From: a virus
IMG/VR virus record: IMGVR_UViG_3300017757_000040
Location: 1 to 37,719 of that record
Strand: one strand, 5' to 3'
Length of the DNA stretch: 37,719 bases
The notes under the pieces were generated by a model, which was not told where the DNA came from, did not search any database, and saw only the letters and a program-made list of their open reading frames with translations. Both the position numbers and the translations under genes were made by a program. This document shows positions 33,054 to 37,719 of this stretch, one piece after another. Numbering within the stretch: position 1 is the stretch's first letter; every line of letters begins with the position of its first letter.

Positions 33054-33360
33054 CGGCCTTGTCTCCCATTACCCAAGGCTGCACGATGTAGCGATTAGAA
33101 GCTTTGCCGCCATCAGCGTTGACTTGGTGCGTAATGCTGACAATCCGTTTTTCCTGCAATTTCTTCAGGTAGCGCTTGACTGTTTCCTGGCCACAATTGA
33201 GCATTTTTGCCAAACGCCTTTGTGAAATCGTTACCTCTCCGCCAAGCGAAAGCAAAGCGCCTAGAAGCGCTATCTCAGGGATATGCAATTGACCATCGGT
33301 AAAAACCCAAGCGGGGATAGGGACGCATGGCGCGACCGGGTCTTGATACAGGGATTGCAT
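33046..33360 (-). CDS. Winged-helix DNA-binding protein, paralogous to the replication protein N-terminus
   Basis: I use ATG 33360 (104 residues); an extension from GTG 33378 would translate the CCACCACCAC leader into His residues (NHHHT), which supports the shorter form. The sequence PIPAWVFTDGQLHIPEIALL, SQRRLAKMLNCGQETVKRYL aligns by pattern with the N-terminal winged helix of the next gene. It is likely a small regulator or replication helper that binds the same or a related site. Its stop overlaps the next start by eight bases. It is first in the replication operon. Confidence 0.65.
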   Translation of the reverse strand: MQSLYQDPVAPCVPIPAWVFTDGQLHIPEIALLGALLSLGGEVTISQRRLAKMLNCGQETVKRYLKKLQEKRIVSITHQVNADGGKASNRYIVQPWVMGDKADG

Positions 33361-33383
33361 TGTGTGGTGGTGGTTCACTAACA

Positions 33384-33409
33384 GTTATAACTGATCAGTG
33401 CTAGCTAGC
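33384..33409 (-). promoter_or_regulatory. Promoter region of the replication operon with GCTAGCTAGC (33400-33409)
   Basis: On the minus strand, the palindrome is followed by ACTGATCAGT (itself a palindrome) and TATAAC (33384-33389). A leader with CCACCACCAC (33364-33373) then precedes ATG 33360. No -35 hexamer is clear, so activation or the palindrome-binding factor may be needed. Confidence 0.5.
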
Positions 33410-33464
33410 CATGTTTGATTGAACATTGGCGAGAATCAGGCTATGAATAACGCATGGCTCTGGG

Positions 33465-33492
33465 TTGCCAACTCTAGCTAGTTGTGTAAAGT
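33465..33492 (+). promoter_or_regulatory. Promoter for the 33516 gene, palindrome in spacer
   Basis: TTGCCA (33465-33470), 16-base spacer holding CTAGCTAG (33474-33481), TAAAGT (33487-33492). The transcript would begin close to CCACCACCAC (33498-33507), which ends eight bases before ATG 33516. It is divergent from the replication operon promoter, so two palindromes lie 65 bases apart. Confidence 0.55.
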
Positions 33493-33515
33493 AAGAGCCA
33501 CCACCACGGAAACCC

Positions 33516-33848
33516 ATGCCACACGTCAGAGAAATTATTGAACATGGCCACATTCAAAGTGCTGTTAGCGAGCTGATAGACGACATTTGGAATGACAGCC
33601 AAAAATTAAGCAACAAACTTGAGGATTATTATGAAAAAAACTCACCAATAAAAACAAGTGCTGAGTTTTTCCCATATCAAATCCAGCATTGCAGACAGCA
33701 AATACAAAGACTTTCTGCCATCATCATGGTTCATCACGACGTTATGGACGAATACGGCTATACCTCTTGTCTGATGAAAGCAACGGAAGCACAGGACGAA
33801 TACCACACCTGCTTGCACATTATTGACGTATTAATTTCAAACTTATGA
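33516..33848 (+). CDS. Small helical protein, unknown function
   Basis: 110 residues, ATG 33516 with a CCACCACCAC leader and only GGAA upstream as a weak ribosome site. It is mostly alpha-helical and charged, with clusters of His (MVHHDVM) and paired Cys distant in sequence (CRQ, SCLMK, TCLH). No membrane segment. It is divergent from the replication operon and shares its palindrome control. No family is recognised. The stop overlaps the next start (ATGA). Confidence 0.6.
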   Translation: MPHVREIIEHGHIQSAVSELIDDIWNDSQKLSNKLEDYYEKNSPIKTSAEFFPYQIQHCRQQIQRLSAIIMVHHDVMDEYGYTSCLMKATEAQDEYHTCLHIIDVLISNL

Positions 33849-34006
33849 TTTTCTATCTGCAAAATGTACCTGGCGGCTGGGCTATTTTTGACAATGATGG
33901 GAAGCGCTATGGGATGCAAGAAACCCTCTCAAACGCAATTCAACTCCTCAGCATTCGCAGACACATGGCCTTGGCCGGTGCCGCCATCTCTTCAACCGCT
34001 GGCTAG
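33845..34006 (+). CDS. Small protein coupled to the 33516 gene
   Basis: 53 residues from ATG 33845, inside the ATGA overlap with the preceding gene. The sequence MIFYLQNVPGGWAIFDNDGKRYG is a compact beta-hairpin start, followed by a helix (ETLSNAIQLLSIRRHMA) and an Ala-rich end. The stop codon TAG is written by the CTAGCTAG site at 34003-34010. The function is unknown. Confidence 0.45.
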   Translation: MIFYLQNVPGGWAIFDNDGKRYGMQETLSNAIQLLSIRRHMALAGAAISSTAG

Positions 34007-34010
34007 CTAG
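34002..34010. promoter_or_regulatory. GCTAGCTAG site at the end of the 33845 gene
   Basis: It overlaps the stop codon of the small gene and is followed at once by ATGCTG. It is one of the ten palindrome copies. Downstream on the + strand lies only the antisense end of the recombinase gene. Confidence 0.5.
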
Positions 34011-34041
34011 ATGCTGTTTTCTGAGGCCGTCCGCTCTCGGC

Positions 34042-35376
34042 TTAAAACATACGCGGAACAGCAAGGTATTGACCTCCCTGACCTACCTGAATCGTCTTCA
34101 GCACACCCGCAAGCAAAGCCCTTTGTTCGGCAGGCGTGGCGCCTAGAAAAAATCCCGGTTGCTTGATCAGCTCCAAATAAACTTCAACGTTTGGCGTTGA
34201 AACGGGTTTGGATTGGATACTCACAATCTCTTTCTCAAGCAGCTCAACAGCAGGAAGCAACGCAGGGTTACGTTCAGCTAGTGCTCTTGTCGCCTCAAGA
34301 TCAGCAATCTTCAGGCTCAGCACTGGATTTATTGAAGCTGGAGCAGCAGCAGCTTCAGCCATTATTTGCGCCGCTTTGACTGCCTCATCAGCAGCCCATT
34401 GAAGGGCAATCTGTTCTTTGACTTTGCCTCGATCAAAACAATTTCGATGACGGCAACTCCACCATGCAACGCCGCCACTGCTATTTCGTCGCAGATTGTG
34501 ACCACAGTTCAGGCAGCTAAGGCTTCCTGTCAAACCATGTTTAGGAGCAAGCCTGTCTCCAATAACTGGTTCGTGTTCATTATTGACAAATTTGCGAGAT
34601 TGTCTCTGAAGAACAATTTTCAATTCTTGCCAATCAAACTCACTAATTAAAGCTTCATGCTGGTCATAGTGAATTTCTGCCCAAGTCGCCTTCCAGCCCT
34701 TGCCCGATTTACGGTCATAGAGATGAGGCAGGTGCCCTCGAATAATTGGATTAACTAACCAATACTGCAAAGAGCTAGGGGCAGGAGTCCAGACAAATTT
34801 TTCTTTCGCGAGTGTTCGGCTGACTTTTGAGAACGAAGCTTTCTCGCGTAAAAGATCTAAAACGTGCAGGGCTTTGTCCCAGTTGTCAGGATGTGGGGTA
34901 AGTCCATGGTTGCCGTTGTAGCAATACCCAAATGTCATTCTTCTTCTAAGGGCTCGACCTTGTTTGCGATAGACCTTGAATTGCGATTTGATCCGCATAC
35001 TCAGCATTCTGCGTTCATGCTCGGCCATCGTGGTCAAGATTCTGCTCATAACAAAACCACTAGGAGATGCTGCCTCAATAACACCGCCGTCTAACGCCTT
35101 GACTTCAACTTTCTGCTCAGCACACATAGCAAGCAAAGTATCCGTGAATTGAGCGTCACGACCCAAGCGATCAACACGGGTTATCAACAGCTTTCCAACG
35201 CGCCCACGTTTGATCTGGTCAATTAATTCAAGGATCCCTGGCCGGTCGTTGCGTCCGCCGCTAACCAGCTCCTGAATTACGTGCGAACAACCAGCTTCAT
35301 GAAGACGAGAAACCTGAGCTGACAGGGCTTCTTCCTGCTCGTCCGTACTGACACGAGCGTATCCAATGGTTTCCAA
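34042..35376 (-). CDS. Serine site-specific recombinase (XisF-like, large serine recombinase)
   Basis: 444 residues from TTG 35376 (METIGYARVSTDEQ). The N-terminal catalytic domain (about 1-140) has the nucleophile Ser10, an Arg cluster (RVDRLGRDAQFTDTLLAMC, about 65-85) and a helix E. Residues about 150-280 form the recombinase domain (PIIRGHLPHL). A zinc ribbon with four Cys (CLNCGHNLRR, CRHRNC, about 285-315) follows, then a coiled coil with Ala-rich and Glu-rich segments. It resembles cyanobacterial XisF proteins and phage integrases and should integrate or excise this element. Without att sites I cannot say which. It is preceded by CCACCACCAC (35383-35392). Confidence 0.85.
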   Translation of the reverse strand: METIGYARVSTDEQEEALSAQVSRLHEAGCSHVIQELVSGGRNDRPGILELIDQIKRGRVGKLLITRVDRLGRDAQFTDTLLAMCAEQKVEVKALDGGVIEAASPSGFVMSRILTTMAEHERRMLSMRIKSQFKVYRKQGRALRRRMTFGYCYNGNHGLTPHPDNWDKALHVLDLLREKASFSKVSRTLAKEKFVWTPAPSSLQYWLVNPIIRGHLPHLYDRKSGKGWKATWAEIHYDQHEALISEFDWQELKIVLQRQSRKFVNNEHEPVIGDRLAPKHGLTGSLSCLNCGHNLRRNSSGGVAWWSCRHRNCFDRGKVKEQIALQWAADEAVKAAQIMAEAAAAPASINPVLSLKIADLEATRALAERNPALLPAVELLEKEIVSIQSKPVSTPNVEVYLELIKQPGFFLGATPAEQRALLAGVLKTIQVGQGGQYLAVPRMF

Positions 35377-35393
35377 TGGCCTGTGGTGGTGGC

Positions 35394-35440
35394 TATGCGC
35401 TACCTAACCTATATCCAATGAAAACGTCAAAGTAGCGCAT
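35394..35440. repeat. 9-bp inverted repeat upstream of the recombinase
   Basis: ATGCGCTAC (35394-35402) and GTAGCGCAT (35432-35440) flank a 29-base A/T-rich spacer. TTGACG, a possible -35 on the minus strand, lies in the spacer. It could be an autoregulatory operator or part of an attachment site. Confidence 0.4.
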
Positions 35441-35531
35441 GGCAAAGAAAACAAGGCCACGACTGGCCTTCTCTATTCATAGCACCAGCTGCTTGCTGCT
35501 CCGGTATGATGTAGAAGTCAGAAGAAATTAA

Positions 35532-35613
35532 TCTGAACCTGATCGCTGCATAAGACTGTGGTGGTTGGCTGTAAGCGATCAGGAAGAGAAGCCTCCTCAA
35601 GGGGGCTTTTCTT
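35532..35613 (+). ncRNA. Candidate small RNA with anti-CCACCAC loop
   Basis: CCTGATCGCT (35538-35547) pairs perfectly over 10 bases with AGCGATCAGG (35574-35583), with TCT/AGA extending the stem past a 3x3 internal loop. The 26-base loop contains TGTGGTGGTTGG (35557-35568), complementary to the CCACCAC tracts that precede at least seven early genes. A good terminator follows. TATGAT (35505-35510) is a possible -10, with no clear -35. There is no + strand gene upstream that would need this terminator, so a short independent transcript is reasonable. Both promoter and function are inferred. Confidence 0.45.
35589..35613 (+). terminator. Terminator of the candidate small RNA
   Basis: An 8-bp stem (AAGCCTCC with GGGGGCTT, one G-U pair), loop TCAA, followed by TTCTT directly after the stem. 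It is oriented on the plus strand; the reverse strand has no T-tract. Confidence 0.7.
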
Positions 35614-35622
35614 GTGAGTATG

Positions 35623-35652
35623 CTGCAATATGCTAGCTAGCTGTGGTAGCTT
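35623..35652 (+). promoter_or_regulatory. Possible promoter of the sigma factor operon with GCTAGCTAG (35632-35640)
   Basis: CTGCAA (35623-35628) and TAGCTT (35647-35652) are weak -35 and -10 candidates 18 bases apart, with the palindrome in the spacer. The leader has GTGGT followed later by ACCACCG (35664-35670), which could form a hairpin. ATG is at 35677. Confidence 0.45.
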
Positions 35653-35676
35653 GTAAACAACGGACCACCGCAGGCT

Positions 35677-36690
35677 ATGGACACTCTTGGAAGCTATTTG
35701 AAAAGCATTGGGAAAATTCCTTTGCTTACAGCAGACGAAGAAATTACATTGGCTAGAAAAATCCACGCAGGCATAGCAACTTCAAAAGAAGTAGGCGAGC
35801 AAACGCCAACTCCGGCACAGCGACGGACTATTGCATTAGGGAAGCGAGCAAAAGAGCGCATGATCACAAGCAACCTTCGCTTGGTTGTGACTATTGCCAA
35901 AAAATATCGCTATTTCCAAATGGATCTTTTAGATCTGATCCAAGAAGGAACCCTGGGACTGGATCGCGCCGTCGAAAAATTTGACCCAGAACGCGGCTAC
36001 AAATTCTCGACTTATTCTTATTGGTGGATTCGCCAAAGCATCACAAGAGCCATTGAGACGCAAGCTCGGACGATCCGCTTGCCTTTACACCTGTCAGAGC
36101 TACGCCATCGCATTCAAAAAATCAGCAGGGATTTTGAGTTAGAAACTGGCAAAAGTCCTTCCACTGAATACTTAGCTCAAGTTCTTGAGTGCTCAGAAAA
36201 TCGAATCCGTGAAGTCATTGCGGCTTTCACGCCTATTGCAAGTTTGAATGCAACAGGATCGACAGGCAGCAGCAGTCAAGACGAGCGAAGTTCGTTGATG
36301 GATCTTGTAGCTGATCCAACGCAGGAAGAAGCCGCTGATGCGTTTGTGATGCAGCAGGACGCCAATGAAAAACTTTTCCTGTGTTTGAGCTGTCTTACGG
36401 AACGAGAAAAATTGATTGTTGTTCGCTACTACGGCTTAGACAATCAGGAACCTATTTCACTGTCAAAAATTGCGAGCATGATCACGCATAAAACAGCAAA
36501 AGACCAACGAATCACAAGAGAAAGAGTCCGTCAGATCAAAGCAAGAGCCATTACAAAAATGCGATTGCGTTCAGGTCAGATTAATTCGGCCCGATGCAAC
36601 GTCAGAGGAAACATGCACATGGAAATGCCGACAAACAGCTCAGTTCCGGTGCAGCTTCTACCCCGTGAAAGCCAACTGGCATTTGCGTGA
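35677..36690 (+). CDS. RpoD-like sigma factor (cyanobacterial group 2 type)
   Basis: 337 residues from ATG 35677. Region 1.2 (about 1-35; DTLGSYLKSIGKIPLLTADEE), region 2 (about 60-140; RLVVTIAKKYRY, DLIQEGTLGLDRAVEKFDP, FSTYSYWWIRQSITRAIETQ), region 3 (about 140-210) and region 4 (about 238-298; TEREKLIVVRYYGLD, then RITRERVRQIKARAI) are all present. It resembles cyanobacterial group 2 sigma factors, so it likely reprogrammes host RNA polymerase. Region 4 has an insertion before the recognition helix (MITHKTAKDQ) and the C-terminus carries an extra about 38-residue tail, both unlike host versions. Its gene has a palindrome and a CCACC leader. Confidence 0.9.
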   Translation: MDTLGSYLKSIGKIPLLTADEEITLARKIHAGIATSKEVGEQTPTPAQRRTIALGKRAKERMITSNLRLVVTIAKKYRYFQMDLLDLIQEGTLGLDRAVEKFDPERGYKFSTYSYWWIRQSITRAIETQARTIRLPLHLSELRHRIQKISRDFELETGKSPSTEYLAQVLECSENRIREVIAAFTPIASLNATGSTGSSSQDERSSLMDLVADPTQEEAADAFVMQQDANEKLFLCLSCLTEREKLIVVRYYGLDNQEPISLSKIASMITHKTAKDQRITRERVRQIKARAITKMRLRSGQINSARCNVRGNMHMEMPTNSSVPVQLLPRESQLAFA

Positions 36691-36869
36691 ACGAAAACGA
36701 CTACAAGATCATCAAGCTAAAGCCGCAGCGAGTGAAAGGCCAAACAGGCAAATGGGTTTTTGGCAGAAATCGCGGCTACATCAGAGATTGGCGTCGAGCT
36801 ATTGACCAAAGTGCCAGAAAACTGACAGAGAAACCAATTCACTGGCTAGATGATCACCTTGACAACTAG
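36687..36869 (+). CDS. Small basic protein, unknown function
   Basis: 60 residues, GTG 36687, overlapping the sigma stop (GTGA). Basic and aromatic (KPQRVKGQTGKWVFGRNRGY, RDWRRAIDQSARKL). It could bind nucleic acid or the polymerase with the sigma factor, but no family is recognised. Coupling suggests joint production with sigma. Confidence 0.5.
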   Translation: MNENDYKIIKLKPQRVKGQTGKWVFGRNRGYIRDWRRAIDQSARKLTEKPIHWLDDHLDN

Positions 36870-36879
36870 CTAGAATTGG
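36859..36879 (+). promoter_or_regulatory. TTGACA plus CTAGCTAG element before the small HTH gene
   Basis: TTGACA (36859-36864), CTAGCTAG (36866-36873) and ATTGG follow each other exactly as at 1868-1888. It overlaps the end of the preceding gene. ATG 36884 comes only ten bases after the palindrome, so a promoter here would give an almost leaderless message or serve the downstream genes from a different start. Confidence 0.5.
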
Positions 36880-36883
36880 CAGC

Positions 36884-37063
36884 ATGAGCGATAAGACGAA
36901 AGGCGAGCGCAACAAAAGCGCAAAGCTCACAGCTTTCCAAGTCTTTATGGTCAAAGCCGCGTCACCAAAACCGAAACTTAACGCTCATCTTGCACGGGCG
37001 TTAAATGTAACGCCAACGAATATCGGCTTGATTCGTAAGGGTAAAAGCTGGGGCTGGCTATGA
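36884..37063 (+). CDS. Small helix-turn-helix-like protein
   Basis: 59 residues, ATG 36884 to TGA 37061-37063. The C-terminal half, ALNVTPTNIGLIRKGKSW, resembles the small DNA-binding helix-turn-helix seen as a NUMOD/HNH-associated domain or in phage regulators. The first 20 residues are Lys-rich. Its stop overlaps the next start (ATGA). It is another candidate reader of the CTAGCTAG sites. Confidence 0.55.
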   Translation: MSDKTKGERNKSAKLTAFQVFMVKAASPKPKLNAHLARALNVTPTNIGLIRKGKSWGWL

Positions 37064-37512
37064 AATCGCCAATTAGGATCCGAGCTTATGGGATTCCAGC
37101 AGCTCAAGGCTCAAAACGATCTGTGGGCCGAGGAATCATGATCGAATCGTCTAAGAAAGTAAAACCGTGGCGTGAAGCAGTAAGAGTTGCAGCTAGCGAG
37201 ATCTATGAAAACCAGCCAATAGAAGAACCAGTTTCAATTACCGCGCATTTCATTTTTCCTAGACCCAAAGGGCATTACCGAACTGGAAAGTTTGCCGGAC
37301 ATCTCAGGGAGTCAGCTCCACGTTTCAATACCAGTCATGCCAATGGAGATTTAGACAAACTTTTGAGGAGCACGTTTGATGGACTGTCGTTTGCTGCTGG
37401 GGGTTCAGTGCTTCGAGATGACTCCCTAGTTGTCTCGGTTGAATCAACTAAAGCTTACGCAGATCCCAACACGCCACCAGGCGCATTTATTTACGTCCAT
37501 ATCCTTTCCTGA
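37060..37512 (+). CDS. rusA: RusA-family Holliday junction resolvase
   Basis: 150 residues from ATG 37060. The RusA pattern is present: GIPAAQGSKR (11-20), PWREAV (36-41), a central strand FIFPRPKGHY (64-73), DLDKLLRSTFDGL (about 97-109) and RDDSLV (119-124). Conserved Asp residues at about 97, 99, 120 and 121 would bind magnesium. It cuts four-way junctions made by recombination, and fits the ERF and SSB-like proteins on the other strand. Confidence 0.85.
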   Translation: MKSPIRIRAYGIPAAQGSKRSVGRGIMIESSKKVKPWREAVRVAASEIYENQPIEEPVSITAHFIFPRPKGHYRTGKFAGHLRESAPRFNTSHANGDLDKLLRSTFDGLSFAAGGSVLRDDSLVVSVESTKAYADPNTPPGAFIYVHILS

Positions 37513-37513
37513 A

Positions 37514-37719
37514 ATGACAAAACTCACTGATTTCACCCCCGACCCTAAGAACCTCAACCAAGGAACTGAGCGCGGTAACTACGCCCTAGAGCGCTCGCTT
37601 CGGGACTATGGCTTTGCTCGCCCTGTTGTTGCTGATAAAGATGGCGTCATCCTTGCCGGGAACCACGCTTATCAGAAGGCTGGGGAGATAGGTCTAAAGA
37701 ACGTTCGAGTGATTGAGAC
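37514..37719 (+). CDS. ParB-like nuclease/Srx-domain protein (3' truncated)
   Basis: ATG 37514, one base after the RusA stop; the frame is open to the window edge (68 codons). The fragment (NYALERSLRDYGFARPVVAD, then DGVILAGNHAYQKAGEIGL) matches the start of a ParB N-terminal-like domain, with GNHA in place of the usual GHRR. In phages this domain is often fused to a DNA methylase and lies just before the terminase genes. The rest is outside the window. Confidence 0.6.
   Translation, partial: MTKLTDFTPDPKNLNQGTERGNYALERSLRDYGFARPVVADKDGVILAGNHAYQKAGEIGLKNVRVIE

Noticed and set aside
33361-33378. GTG start at 33378 for the winged-helix gene
   Set aside because: It would translate the CCACCACCAC leader as a His run; the tract is better explained as a leader element shared by other genes.
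34042-35376. Recombinase as a transposon or IS element
   Set aside because: No flanking repeats or accessory transposase were seen, and the setting is phage genes only.
1-37719. tRNA genes or a CRISPR array
   Set aside because: No cloverleaf or regularly spaced direct repeats with unique spacers were noticed. The 22-bp repeats at 32.6 kb are contiguous iterons, not CRISPR.

Overview
The window looks like most of the genome of a long-tailed, non-contractile-tailed (siphovirus-type) phage or prophage of a cyanobacterium, probably a marine picocyanobacterium. The lambda-like tail gene order, with no sheath genes, gives the morphotype. The cyanobacterial host is inferred from a group-2-type RpoD sigma factor, a XisF-like serine recombinase and tail-fibre families typical of cyanophages. 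Terminase, portal and capsid genes are absent. The right edge cuts a ParB-like gene and the left edge cuts a head-tail joining gene, so the missing head module probably lies between the two ends. Sequence alone does not say whether this is an integrated prophage or a virion genome.

Layout. 1-11.6 kb (+): tail module in lambda order (gp10-like joining protein, tail terminator, tail tube, chaperones with a likely -1 frameshift, tape measure, L-like protein, J-like tip protein, then three smaller structural genes). 11.6-25.6 kb (+): a long fibre/adhesin block with a collar-domain fibre, repeat fibres, a BspA-type leucine-rich-repeat protein with a PKD-like domain and a four-module fibre. 25.8-26.4 kb (+): small membrane or coiled-coil proteins. 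26.4-27.5 kb (-): a GH19-type endolysin with a coupled tiny membrane ORF. 27.6-30.1 kb (-): recombination module (ERF annealase, a small protein with an SSB-like acidic tail, a possible ribbon-helix-helix protein) and a putative regulator. 30.6-33.4 kb (-): replication module (two related winged-helix proteins, the larger carrying iterons inside its gene, and a DnaB-type helicase). 33.5-35.4 kb: two small + strand genes and the serine recombinase on the - strand. 35.7-37.7 kb (+): sigma factor, two small proteins, RusA resolvase and a ParB-like protein.

Three signals cross gene boundaries. First, the palindrome GCTAGCTAGC or its CTAGCTAG core occurs ten times by my reading, always between genes or at a gene edge, mostly in the early region, and often where a -35/-10 spacer would lie. 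It looks like the operator of a phage regulon. Second, at least seven early genes have a CCACCAC-type tract just upstream of the start codon instead of a clear Shine-Dalgarno. A candidate terminated small RNA at about 35.53-35.61 kb would display UGUGGUGGUUGG in the loop of a 10-bp perfect hairpin, complementary to these leaders. Third, five repeats with an exact 22-bp period lie inside the replication gene next to 14-bp tandem repeats, a lambda-O-like origin. The first two together suggest an undescribed early-gene control circuit. They are inferences from sequence and have not been tested.
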